Source of the DNA: Artemia franciscana
Lineage: Eukaryota > Arthropoda > Branchiopoda > Anostraca > Artemiidae
Assembly (NCBI RefSeq): GCF_032884065.1
Contig: NC_088873.1
Coordinates: forward strand, 8,815,702 to 8,879,701
Reading direction: 5' to 3'
DNA length: 64,000 nt
Part shown: positions 1 to 10,745 of the stretch, piece by piece
Numbering within the stretch: position 1 is the first letter of the stretch
Layout: each line of letters begins with the position of its first letter
The notes under the pieces: model-generated
The model's database searches: none
Told to the model about the DNA's origin: nothing
What the model saw: the letters and a program-made list of their open reading frames with translations, nothing else
Program-made: the position numbers and the translations under genes

Positions 1-92
1 TTACCTTTTTTAGTTTTTTTCTTCTTTTGTATTAGTGTGAAATAATTCAGACGTCATATGCGGACAAACATGACGTCACCTGATCCATCCAC

Positions 93-192
93 NNNNNNNN
101 NNNNNNNNNNNNNNNNNNNNNNNNNNNNNNNNNNNNNNNNNNNNNNNNNNNNNNNNNNNNNNNNNNNNNNNNNNNNNNNNNNNNNNNNNNNN
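93..192. other. assembly gap (100 N)
   Basis: Exactly one hundred N bases, the usual placeholder for a gap of unknown length. It lies in what should be an intron or upstream exon region of the plus-strand bZIP gene, so the missing basic-region exon of that gene may be hidden here or further left. Confidence 0.99.
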
Positions 193-750
193 GGGGAGGA
201 GGCCTTGTTATCCTCCAATTTTGGGTTACTTAAAAAGGCAACTAGAACTTTTAATTTTTTACGAACGTTTTTACTAGTAAAAATATACGTAACTTACGAA
301 TTAACTCGCGTAACGAACTTCTATATTCGTGTGTTTTTACTACGTATATGAGGGGGTTCGCCCCTCGTCAATACCTCGCCTTTTACAGTAAAGCTTAAAT
401 TTTGACCCCTGAATCACAAAGGGGGTAGAATAAATAGTTAAAATTACTAAAAATACTTTAGCGTAAAGAGCGAGGTATTAGGAGGAGGTGAACCCCTCAT
501 ATGCGAAATAATTGCTGTTCGTTTTAAGCTTTAATGCTTCTCCTTACTTTCAGTTGAAAGAACTTTTTAATATTTTTTTTCATTTTATATAAATGCGAGA
601 AAATCCTGCACCCTCCTCCAAACAAAAAGAAAAACTGAAAGCGTCTGTACACTTCCCAATAACGGTTGCTGTATGTAAACACTGATCAAAGTTTGTAACT
701 TGCAGCCCCTCCCACGGGGACTGTGGGGGAGTAAGTCGTCCCCAAAGTAA
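193..750 (+). mobile_element. MITE-like repeat copy, truncated by the gap
   Basis: The stretch shares long blocks with the copies at 1497-1762, 1900-3232, 22650-23942 and 32050-33620. Shared parts are a block near 225-250 (acttaaaaaggcaactagaa), the paired 'taaagagcgaggtatt' segments, the terminal 'ctccttactttcagttgaaa' near 541, and the internal block near 655-700 about 'cacttcccaataacggttgc'. There is no transposase ORF, so it is non-autonomous. Its 5' part runs into the N gap. The superfamily is not recognised. Confidence 0.6.
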
Positions 751-825
751 GCTAAAAATATAAGCTATATTCAATTTGTGTTTTCTCAGCTTATTTCGCC
801 TCATAGTTTTTTCTCTTTTTTTTAG

Positions 826-999
826 TGGTGTGCTTTTCAGTATCGATCATCTCAACTGAGAAGTATAAAACAATTAGCAGGTGAGGTGAAGCATCTCAAA
901 TTGGCAAATGCAGCATTGAGGAAAGAACGAGATGAACTTTTGACAGCGAAGCTAAAAATCAGAAAGCAATATAATATGCTTAGCGACTTTATTTTTAAG
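826..999 (+). CDS. CNC-like bZIP exon: basic-region remnant and leucine zipper
   Basis: The acceptor is a long pyrimidine tract ending in TAG at 823-825. A second possible acceptor (ttttcag, ending at 840) would drop only WCAFQ. The donor is AAG|GTATTC at 999/1000. The 58 codons give a heptad-rich helix ending in FIFK. I prefer the 826 start because the ungapped alignment with Cnc then lines up R, L, I, L, E and V from the basic region into the zipper. Phase 0 at the 3' end agrees with the next exon. Confidence 0.7.
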
Positions 1000-3956
1000 G
1001 TATTCGCAAAATAGCTACTACATTTTAAATCAATACCCTTCAACTTCGATCTGATATTTAACAATCTTCTGTTTAATTTATACATTTACAGGGTTGAATT
1101 GAACAAGATGAAAGAAAAGCAGAAAAATTGAAAAAGTGGAATGTAGAAATAAGTTGATCCCGTCACAGCTAGATGATCCTGCCACAATAGTGCTAAAAAT
1201 CAGAAAACAATGACACTAAAAGTGTTAGAAGTGTTTCCAAAATAGCACAAGATTACAGGGATAAAGCATAAAAGAAAAAAAAAACAGATACTAGAGGCAC
1301 ATAGATATTACAAATTTCTGTACTGCAAAAAAATTCTTAAATATGAAACAAGATGGTTCTGTGACATCACTGCAAAAAAATATTAACGCAGGATAATCTG
1401 CTTACTGACCATATTTTTAAAGAATTTGAAAAGGCTACACTTAAAATCATGACACACTGACACGGCTGTATTTAGTAATTAAATAAAAAAAACTAGTTTT
1501 TTTAACTGAAAGTAAGGAGCGACATTAAAACTTAAAACGAACAGAAATTACTCCGTATATGAAATGGGTTGTCCCCTCCGCAATCCCTCGCTCTTTACGC
1601 TAAAGTTTGACTCTTTGCTACAATTCTACTTTCTAAAACAATTAAAAACTTTAGCGTAAAGAGCGAAGGATTGCGGAGGGGACAATCCATTTCATATGCG
1701 GAGTAATTTCTGTTCGTTTTAATTTTTAATGTCGCTCCTTACTTTCAGTAAAAAAAAAAGTTTTTTTTTAAATTTAATTTCTGAACGTTTTTGAATTAAT
1801 GCATGTTTGATTTTGGCTCTCCGCACATAAATTATTAAAATGAAATTTGCATATCAATTCTTTTTTTGGCTAAATGGCTTTGTCTTAGTTTTGATCAGAC
1901 GATTTTGAGAAAATAAGGGGTGGGGAAGTAGGCCTAGTTGCTCTCCAATTTTTTGGTTACTTAAAAAGGCAACTAGAACTTTTAATTTTTAACGAACGTT
2001 TTTATTAGTAAAAATATATGTAACTTAAGAATTAACTCACGTAACAAACTTTTATATTCTTATATTTTTATTATGAATAGGAGGGGTTTGTCCCCTCGTT
2101 AATACCTCGCTCTTTACACTAAATCTTAAGTTTTGTTCCAATTCTTTAAGAATGATCCCTGAATCAGAAAGGCCGTAGAATAAATAGTTGAAATTACTAG
2201 AAATACTTTAGCATAAAGAGCGAGGTATTTATCTCCTCCTAAATACCTCGCTCTTTATGCTAAAGTATTTTTAGAACCCCTCATATGCGTAATAATCTCC
2301 GTTCCTTTTAGGTTTTAATGCTACTCCTTACTTTCAATTGAAAAAACTTTTTCATGTTTATTTTTTCATTGTTTTTTTTTATAGTAATGCTAGAAAATCC
2401 CGCGCCCTGTTCATTGAATTTCTCTTCCCCCATGACATATTCCTCCAAGGAAAGATCCTCCCACATATCCCCTTCTCTTCAACCCAACCCCCAAACCAAA
2501 AAAAATTCCCCTGAAAACGTCTGTACACTTCCCAATAACCATTACTGTATGTAAACACTGGTCAAAGTTTGTAACTTGTAGCCCCTCCTCCAGGAACTGG
2601 GGAGGAGTAATTCATCCCCAAAGACATAGTTATTATGGTTTTCAACTATGTGGAACAAAATGGCTATCTCAAAATTTCGATCCTTTGACTTCGGGGAAAA
2701 AATTAGCGTGGAAGGGGGCCTAGGTGCCCTCCAATTTTTTTGGTCACTTAAAAAGGGCACTAGAACTTTTCATTTCCTTTAGAATGAGCCCTCTTGCGAC
2801 ATTCTAGGACTACTTGGTCGATACGATGACCCCTGGGATAAAAAACAAAAACAAACAAATAAATAAACACGCATCGGTGATCTGTCTTCTGGCAAAAAAT
2901 ATGAAATTCCACATTTCTGTAGATAGGAGCTTGAATTTTCGCTAAAGGGTTCTCTGATACGCTGAATGCGATGGTGTGATTTTCGTTAAGATTCTATGAC
3001 TTTTAAGGGGTGTTTCCCCCTATTTTCCAAAATAAGGCAAATTTTCTCAGGCTCGTAACTTTTGATGACAAAGACTAAATTTGATGAAACTTATATATTT
3101 GAAACCAGCTCAGAAATTCAATTCTTTTGATATATCTTTTAGCATAAAAATTCCGTTTTTTAGAGTTTCGTTTACTATTGAGCCGGGTCGCTCCTTACTA
3201 CAGTTCGTTACCACGAACTGTTTGATTTCAGAGATTAAACCTCCTTCCCCTCCCCGAAATTTTCGTCCGACTCGTGATAACGTAACAAAAATGCATATAA
3301 ACAAATATTTGAATCCTGGATCCGTCCTTACACACTGAACTTGGTGTTGATGCATTTAAACAATCTTCTTGCAGTACATAGAAAACAGTAGTAAAGCGAT
3401 AAAGATGAAACGAAAAAAAGAAGACCAGAAAAATAAGAAAACCTAGTAATAAAGAAAGCTCTCGAGTTTAACTCTAATTTGGGATGGATTGATCTTTCTG
3501 GTTTTAACCTTTCAATTTTATTAGTTATACTTTTCTAGATTCAATTTACTTAAAGCAGCTGCTTTAATGCTTTCAATTCATGATGCAATTTCTATAGTTG
3601 CTTTTCATGCGAGAGTGCGACTCCTTTCATTTTTACTTTTTATTTGTTGCCTTTTCCTAGTCCCAAAATTTCATGAAACTGTTTTATAGCAGCTGGAATA
3701 ATTAATTACTATTAATATATTTCAGTCACTACGCAATGATAAGGAACTTGCCTACTCTCCAGATGAATACTGTTTAAAACAGGCTCCTGATGGAACGGTC
3801 ATATTGGTCCTTAATTCTGAGTGGGAATCAGGAAACAAAAAATGTGAAAATTCTAAGATTCTTTGTAATGAAAAACTCTTGGGAACCAATATATGTCTCG
3901 ATGCTCCAGAATTGGACCGATTCGAACTTTTTAATAGTGCTTCAGACTCAATATAG
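826..3956 (+). CDS. CNC/NF-E2-type bZIP protein, C-terminal exons (5' part outside window)
   Basis: Two exons joined in phase 0 encode the end of a cap'n'collar-type basic leucine zipper protein (family of Drosophila Cnc, vertebrate NF-E2 and NRF1/2/3). Those proteins bind antioxidant/Maf-response elements as dimers with small Maf. Seen here: leucine-zipper heptads followed by FKSLRND and then YSPDEYCLKQAPDGTVILV. This matches the family block 'F..LRD..G..YSP.EY.LQQ..DG.V.LVP'. About 35 Ser/Asn/Glu-rich residues and a TAG stop follow. A candidate AATAAA polyadenylation signal lies at 4375-4380. The basic region is odd: where relatives have 'VAAQNCRKRKL', this exon reads WCAFQYRSSQL, losing the conserved Cys and most basic residues. 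The intron argues against a processed copy. It could be a diverged paralog, a dominant-negative-like form without DNA binding, or a decaying duplicate; the family call is firm, the function is not. Confidence 0.72.
1000..1500 (+). pseudogene. two decayed tandem copies of the zipper exon
   Basis: The intron just after the zipper exon repeats pieces of it. At about 1183-1250, 'gctaaaaatcagaaaacaat' matches the exon's 'gctaaaaatcagaaagcaat', followed by a match to the post-exon 'caaaatagc'. At about 1396-1440, 'tctgcttactgaccatattt' matches the exon end 'tatgcttagcgactttattt'. Neither copy keeps an open frame. They look like old tandem duplications of the exon plus its donor, about 150-230 bp apart. 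Confidence 0.5.
1497..1762. mobile_element. foldback MITE-like element (solo palindrome)
   Basis: The two halves are near-perfect inverted repeats. 'ctgaaagtaaggagcgacat' at about 1507 is mirrored by 'tgtcgctccttactttcagt' at about 1730-1750. 'ctccgcaatccctcgctctt' is mirrored by 'agcgaaggattgcggagggg'. A short AT-rich spacer separates the arms, and there is no coding content. It lies in the intron between the two bZIP exons. Confidence 0.75.
1900..3232 (+). mobile_element. long copy of the foldback MITE-like family
   Basis: The left end is the paired foldback segment (about 1915-2345). A ~850-bp non-coding internal part follows, with blocks shared with 22990-23940 and 32060-32790. The right end is 'cgctccttactacagttcgt' followed by a perfect 8-bp-arm hairpin (CAGTTCGT TACC ACGAACTG, 3201-3220) and tttgat. 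The two ends differ, one a long foldback and the other a short hairpin. The small ORFs inside are not protein-like. Exact boundaries and target duplications are not resolved. Confidence 0.6.
3726..3956 (+). CDS. CNC-like bZIP terminal exon
   Basis: The acceptor is 'aatatatttcag' ending at 3725. It has 76 codons and then TAG at 3954-3956. The first 30 residues are the best preserved part: SLRNDKELAYSPDEYCLKQ followed by APDGTVILV. This segment lies just after the zipper in Cnc/NRF/NF-E2 and is conserved across animals. The remaining tail (NSEWESGNKKCEN and onward) is longer than in NF-E2 or NRF2, which stop soon after it. This tail has no relative I can name. Confidence 0.75.
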   Translation, partial: SLRNDKELAYSPDEYCLKQAPDGTVILVLNSEWESGNKKCENSKILCNEKLLGTNICLDAPELDRFELFNSASDSI

Positions 3957-4002
3957 TGGGCTTGTCCTGACTACTGGCATTAACGAAGAATCTACATTTC
4001 AG

Positions 4003-4405
4003 CAAGACTTTAGCAATTTTCCTTCAACTCGTGTTGATAGCAACCGGGAACGACCTCTTAGTGATCACTCTATTCCAAGTGAATCCAAAAATTCTGGAGT
4101 ACTTTAAGAGCTTGGGGAAGTCAGCTCCCATCCAACTGGACAGAATTGTGAACTATTTAGATATTTCAAAAAATACTATATTTCAGATTTTTCATCATTC
4201 CAAATTATAAAATTATCATTCATGTACCTACCCCAAAATTTAGTTCGGGGGTGATATTTTTATAATTCGGAATTATGGGGAATCTGAAATACAATGGTTT
4301 TTGGAACATGGAACATCTAAATAATTTTTTTTTTGGGGGGGGGGATTGTCTTTTTAATTGAATCGGGAACATAAAATAAATTGCTGCTTTTAGATACATA
4401 GATAT
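4003..4405 (+). repeat. copy 1 of an inverted duplicate (partner 17350-17730)
   Basis: Starting 47 nt after the bZIP stop codon, this ~400-bp segment is the reverse-complement counterpart of 17350-17730. It begins at an acceptor-like 'tctacatttcag' and can be read as a Ser/Pro-rich peptide (FSNFPSTRVDSNRERPLSDH and onward). Relative to the partner it carries a short insertion near 4092 that ends the frame. It may be 3' untranslated sequence of the bZIP gene that was copied elsewhere, or one of two copies of an unknown element. Confidence 0.65.
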
Positions 4406-4409
4406 TGGA

Positions 4410-5057
4410 TGGGGTCAGAAATGTAATTGGGAACGGGTATCCCGAAAGAAAATGATATATCGAACAATAGGAAATAAAAATTATGATTTGATCCATCATT
4501 TTTTTTTCGGGATACCCCTTCCCAATTAAAATAGCTTGAAAATGAAAATGAGTTCCTCATCTATATATTTTGATGATGCGAATTTTAATATCCTTTCAAA
4601 CAAAGAAACGATTACCCCACTTTTCATTTGAATAGGATGAGTTGACTTACAAGACAAATAACGTTATCATCAGTTAGATTACTATATACTCAGACAGCTA
4701 ATGTATCCTTATATATGAATACGTTATATATAGAAATGGATATATTTCTGACCCCATTCAAAAACGTCAAAGAGTTTGTGCCAAAAAAGCAATGCAAAAT
4801 ATTCATTTAATTTTTCAAACACTATTTTTCTTAACTTTTTTTTTATTTTGACCTAGAGCATCTGGAAGTTTCACGTTCGTTTAAAACAAACCACATCGGA
4901 AAATAACTCAGACGCATAATAGTACGCATATAGTATTTTTGACAACTGTGCTTTGTTTAGTGTTTGGTTCTTTGGTTCTCCACCATATTAGATTTTGTTT
5001 AAGTGTGAGTTTTTTCTTTAAACATTATGTTGAAGCTCAGTTTTTTCTTCTTTTTTC
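4410..5057. other. no gene seen
   Basis: AT-rich sequence with short poly-T and poly-A runs. I see no exon with a credible acceptor plus protein-like reading and no recognisable element. Confidence 0.5.
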
Positions 5058-5100
5058 GTTAATGAAGGCTTCCAGGTGTGTAGCCGAAATATTAGGTTAT
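5058..5100 (+). ncRNA. eroded hammerhead-like motif (Penelope type)
   Basis: The order 'ttaatga', a GGCT/AGCC stem with an 11-nt loop, then GAAATATT is that of a hammerhead core plus stem II with the short palindromic stem III typical of Penelope-like elements. The first box deviates from CTGATGA and stem I is not convincing, so it should be inactive. Treat it as a scar, not a gene. Confidence 0.3.
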
Positions 5101-5920
5101 AGTTTTGTTTTGAAAAGTTAATGTTTTCTTTTTTCACCGTCTCGTAAAAAAACATTGTCCGGTTATAATATATTTTCGTTCAGTTATAAAATGAAACACC
5201 GTGTGGTATAGGAAATTACTTACTTAATTTTGCAAATTGAAACCACTTAGTCTGTTGGTTCAACCCTTATCAATAGCAATCAAAATCTAAAAGAATGGAA
5301 AGTTTTTTGACAACCGTCCATGGTAATTTGATAATTTAAGTATATAGTAACCGTCCATATAACAAACCGTTCATGGTAATGAGTCACAAGTAAAGGACAA
5401 GCCTTGATGTTAGAAATCAAAACTAGGAAAACCAAGTTTCGATAACACAAACATTCAATTTTGTGCTGAGCTTAAAGATGTTAAATTCATTAACTTGTTG
5501 CTTACCCATCGCCGGTTACTATTCTGAGGAAATGCCCATCATAACAAAGAGGAAACACCCCCCAAAAAGCTGTATTATACTGACGTAGATAACATCACCA
5601 AATTTTAACATATTTGAAAAACGCGGGAGTTGCTCAACCGTATCTACAAAGAGCACAAAACAATGGATTTTAGTCGACGAAAACTTAGTTTACCGAAACA
5701 TGAAAGTTCTAGTCCCCAATTTGAGAAACAAAATGATGTTACCAAAGCAAGATGGAAAATTTCCACTATAGGGTTGCACCGAGCAGCAATTTAGGGCCTA
5801 AACTGACCCAATAGCTAACGAGGAACGATTCGCATATGCCAATAGATTTATAAATATTAAAAATCCGTTCATAGAACCTCCCATTTTCAAGAGCAAAAAT
5901 GCCTCGGTTGTGTATATAAA
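5101..5920. other. no gene seen
   Basis: AT-rich unique-looking sequence before the microsatellite. I see no supported coding exon and no recognisable repeat. Confidence 0.45.
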
Positions 5921-6066
<146 letters not shown>

Positions 6067-8473
6067 AAAACTATGACGATCTTCATTATCCAGTATATGA
6101 AAATGCAGTTGTTTGTAAAACAATTGATTTGGTTTTAAATGCTTTTTAATTGCAAAGCACGTAGAGGTGACGAATTCCTGATGTTATAACAAAATAAGCT
6201 ACTACAGCACTACAGAAAATGTAGTTTTTCGTAAAAAAATAGATTATGTTTTAAAAATGTATTTTTAATGACAAAATATTTTAGTCCCATCGATTCCCTT
6301 TAAAATAAGCCATTAGACAGCTCTCCACGATGTTTCAGTGCCAAGCTATCTGAGATGGAAAAGAAAGAATGAAAGAAAAAGAACAAAAGATGCCGTATAT
6401 GCAGAATATCGTGGTTGCAGCAAATTTTTTTGAATTTCAAGACAATATATATCGCTTGTTGTACAAGCCAAGGGACGATAAGTTCCCTATATAGTCAAGG
6501 CGGTTCTAATAGTGTACTTCTTCTTTTGATCTCACTCTATTTTTAGGACCACTGCAACCCAGATAAGAAATATAATCGCAAATTTTGGCCATCAAATATC
6601 CAAATTAGTTATGCTCAATTTATTTGTTTATTTTCAAAAGCTCATGTCAAAACCCTTGATTTCCCATTAATTTTGTTCGTTCATCAAGGTAAATAATACC
6701 GTCTCCCTCAAAAAAATTAAAATTGGATTCTGTACTGGAAGGTCCAGGATACTTGCCGCACCATTTTCTGTGTGTTTTCTTTGGGTACATCATCAGTTTG
6801 ATGTCAAAATATAATTTCCACTCGTCAATTTCCCTTATATTTGCATAAAAGATATATATGATAAAAAAAAGTTCTAATTTATTCAAAATACATAACAAGT
6901 TGAAACTCTAAATATTCCGAACAACAAAAGCAAGGATAGATCACAAAGCGAGACTCACAGAAAGTGAAGATACCAATTCGCTACATATACATTTATCATA
7001 TAGCATAAGCCCTGCTCTATCAACATATTTCCAACCCACGAGTTCACTAGGTTCATCATCTGAATATAGTATTTTGAAAAACAGACAACAGCACTTTAAA
7101 TCCTCAAAAAAAAACATTTCACTTGTAAGCAAGATTAGGTTGTATACCAAGTACTTCCATATAAATTGGCAAAATTATTGTAAAAGTCAAATGGGACGTA
7201 TTTCTTTTAAATCACTTTTTACCTTCAAATATCCTCAGCTATCTCCATGTTTTAAACTACTATCACTTCAAAAGATCTAAAAAAAAAGTAAAAGAAGATA
7301 TTACAAGCCATTGACTAAAAAGTCTCATAACAATGGTTTACGTAGCTTCGTAAAAATACTAACTTGATTCTAATTGGTGGGATGTTTTTAGCTGACAAAT
7401 CCTAGACCATTTTACATTATTACATAAAGTTGCTTACATTATAGAATGGCAATGTGAAACCCCCATAAAAGACTGAGACGCAAATTTCCAGAGCCTTTGG
7501 ATAATAAAATATTTGACCAGGTACTGCAGAACCCTACTACATCTGGAAAATATTCCCTGAGAATTTGACAAGTCAGGATACAGACTACCGAAACTATAAG
7601 GCCTGCAGACACAAGGGGGGGGGGTCCAATTAAGATCGTTCCTAAAGATTTCTCCTCGGGTCAGTTTGAGAATTATAGGCCTATATTTGGAGCCAATAGG
7701 AACTATCCATCCCCTCGCCAGTCCAAAATTTTTCTTTGGTATCCAGCTCGATTCTTCGAAATCAAAATGCCTCCTCTTAAATAGATTATAATCACAAAAA
7801 AATGCGCTATGGGTTTGGACGGCCGACTTTCATAGAGTCGTAAATCGATTTATTTTATTATTATTTTCTTTTTTATTCTTAATAAAAAGAGAATATTATT
7901 GCTAGTTTATCATAGCTTTTTTTTTGCAATGAATGTTTTATAAACTGCACTTAATTTGAAAAAATATACGAAGACAGAAATATTTTTCGTGTTTTTTTTT
8001 TTTTTCAGTTTAGATTTCTACAAAATAAAGAAAGACGGCTTCAACAGGACTAAAGCGCAAAAACGCACCTTATGTCAACAGTGTTTTTACTTATATATTT
8101 TAAAATTCGAAAGCAAGCCTCCGAAAGCCGAGAATTTTGATATAAAAACCGAGAATTATTTCAAATTGTAGTTTCAATTGTTACAATTTACAGCATAAAA
8201 AACAACAATTGCAACATTGAGGTAAAAAGAACCTTTCAAATGTAGTAGAATAAACTACATCTACAGTTAGGTTGGACCACATAGCCTCTCTTTGAGTGAT
8301 TCTCAATGTGACTTAAACGGGCGTCAGCTGTAGCTACTCATGATCTAATTTAACACTAATTTGCTGTTGCTTACCAGTGGTTCTACCCTAATAATGTTTA
8401 AATGTGACTGGGCGAGCTATTCAATTTGCTTGAAAATTCTACTACAACAGGACTCAATTATGATGATAATCTA
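6067..8473. other. no gene seen
   Basis: AT-rich non-coding sequence with several homopolymer runs, including G10 near 7616. The short ORFs lack splice context and protein-like composition. No transposon family recognised. Confidence 0.5.
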
Positions 8474-8990
8474 AAATTTAAATAACTTCAGCAGTGCTTG
8501 CCTTTGGGCTATAATTTTAAACTGAAGAGACAGGTATTTCATCCGATTAGACAAGGACCCACTTCTTGTATCAATAGCGGCCAGGGCTGTAATTTGCTAA
8601 GGGGCAGGGGGACAACTGCCCCTCCCAGACCTCATTTTAACTCCCCCAGACACAAGTTTGTTCCCCCTCCCCTAAGTAAAATTTTGTTTCTTCAAAAATC
8701 TTGTCAAAACTGCAGATAAACCTGCATAATTCAAACATCAACAGAAACGAAGCAGTTTTATTTAGTATATATTTACCTTTATGTTACTATAAAGTATCTT
8801 TATAGTACTATGTGGTATCTTAATGGTATCAAATGGCTTATTTTTCAGTTTTTCCTATCATTTTCACTTGATTTGGGAAAATTGGCTCCAACTTTGCACC
8901 CCCCCCCCCCACAGGATTTAGACGAAATTTAAATAACTTCAGCAGTGCTTGCCTCTGGGCTATAATTTTAAATTGAAGGGACAGGTATAC
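8474..8990 (+). repeat. pair of direct repeats about 450 bp apart
   Basis: About 65-70 bp starting 'aaatttaaataacttcagca' at 8474 recurs at 8925 with only a few differences. Both copies run on through 'gggctataattttaaa' and 'gggacaggta'. The interval holds a C/G-rich patch with C12 near 8896. Probably a partial tandem duplication. Confidence 0.7.
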
Positions 8991-9870
8991 ACTAATAGCG
9001 ACAAGCCTGTTCCAGGACCAAATGCGCTTTGAAGATTTGGATTGTATGGGGCGATCAAGCCTATTTGAAGGTCACTTGATGCTTACGCGGAGCTCTCAGG
9101 CACACATCCAGCCAGAATATGAAATATTTTGTTATTTTAATTTTTTCAATACTTGAACAGCCTCAAGTGGACCTGCCTTTGGGCATATTTTGGGAACTCA
9201 TCCAAGATATCTTGCCTGACTAAACGCTATAATTGTATTTTTATATCAATTTTGTAGTTTAATTACAAACTTTGTACTACTTTCTAAGGCAAAATCTTAG
9301 GGAAAAAATCTAGATTGGTCAAATATACCTGTAGTATTTATGATAAAAATCTGCTTTAGGAGTAATTTGTGCGAGTGCTTTAAGGTAAATATAAAAACCA
9401 TTTTACTTTTACTCGGAATTTAATATTTCCAAAACACATCTCTCCCCAACAGATTTTCCTTACCCCTTCCTTTAGTTCAAAAACTCTTATGTATCAACTT
9501 TAGCGGTAATTAAGCAACATTTACGGGATATGTAGTTGCCGTCTTAGATTTCAGATTTCTATACTGCAAAATAAGACCAGTGTTTAACAAGCCAAGAAGC
9601 ACTTAACGAGTCATTTATGAACAGTTTAGGTTACAGGCTGCGTTTAAATAATTAAAAAAAAGACGACAGAAGGAGAAAAGGAAGACTGTTTTCCCACTTT
9701 AGTAATTAATATACATCATTACTTGAATGAGGCCTTAACCCTACTCATCCATTCAATTACATAGGTCAAACAGCATAGCCATACACAATCAACCATAAAG
9801 AATAATTCATGGACAGGCAGTCGTGTCGTAAGTAAGCATAAGTCGTCATTTACCAAATATTAAAAACAAC
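8991..9870. other. no gene seen
   Basis: AT-rich sequence without recognisable coding or repeat structure. Confidence 0.4.
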
Positions 9871-10020
9871 TAGACCTACGTTGCCTGAGCAACGTGAAAT
9901 GTTGCGGCAACCTTTGTCCGGCTTCGCTGAATAAAGTGTTGCGAGAGCAACACTTTGGTTTTGTTTCTTTGCTATCGGTTAAATGCTGAAGTTGTCAGCC
10001 TATCAAAGCTTTTAAAACGT
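9871..10020. repeat. short hairpin-rich repeat
   Basis: It contains small inverted repeats built on 'acgttgcctgagcaacgt' and 'aagtgttgcgagagcaacactt', followed by 'tggttttgtttctttgctatcgg'. A related piece lies at 11620-11665 in reverse orientation (tcccgtttct, agcaatactttggttttg). This marks a dispersed repeat family whose class I do not recognise. Confidence 0.5.
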
Positions 10021-10235
10021 TATGTTCAAAGACGAAAGCGATCAGTAATCACATGATCAAAGGCTATTCCTCAGCCTTGAAAAAACAAAAATAACAAACG
10101 AATATCGAAAGAAGGGACTAAATTGACTTTGCAGCCAGTTGAACTTTATCCTTTTCAATCGTAGACATCGTGACGGATCAAGACTTGGAACAATATCTTA
10201 TATAATCTAGTTGGTATTATAAAGCTATCCATAAA

Positions 10236-10745
10236 TTTTCAGGATCAAAATACCATAGATGACACTATTAATTATTACGAAACTGCCTCGTTTTACGTTT
10301 TCGTTTGTCCCCGTTGCGTAAACACTTAATTCTAGGTTACAGTGAGTATGGGTAGGCTACACCAACTAGAAAAAGTTACAAACCGCTCTTCACTAAAGAT
10401 GATTGTAGGATCAACACTTTTCAGGATCAAAATACCATAGATGACACTCTATTAATTATTACGAAACTGCCTCGTTGTTTTACGTTATCGTTTGTACCCA
10501 TTGCGTAAACACTTAATTCTAGGTTACAGTGAGTATGGGTAGGCTAAACAAACTAGAAAAAGTTACAAACCCCTCTTCACTAAAGATGATTGTAGCCTAA
10601 CAGTCGATTATTACTTACAAGTCCCCTACATGTCTTACCACTGGAACCAACTCGGTCTTACAATCAAATAACAAATAATAGGTACACCAAATAGCAAAAT
10701 TTGCAAACCCCTCACTGCCGAAGATGATTATGAACTAACAGCCGA
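10236..10745 (+). repeat. tandem duplication, ~182-bp unit, two and a half copies
   Basis: Copy 1 (10236-10411) and copy 2 (10418-10597) are almost identical from 'caggatcaaaataccataga' to 'cactaaagatgattgtag'. A diverged third piece follows at about 10680-10740 ('caaacccctcactgccgaag'). Non-coding. Confidence 0.85.

Noticed and set aside
71-78. Perfect cAMP-response octamer TGACGTCA
   Set aside because: A single 8-mer beside an assembly gap, with no promoter context.
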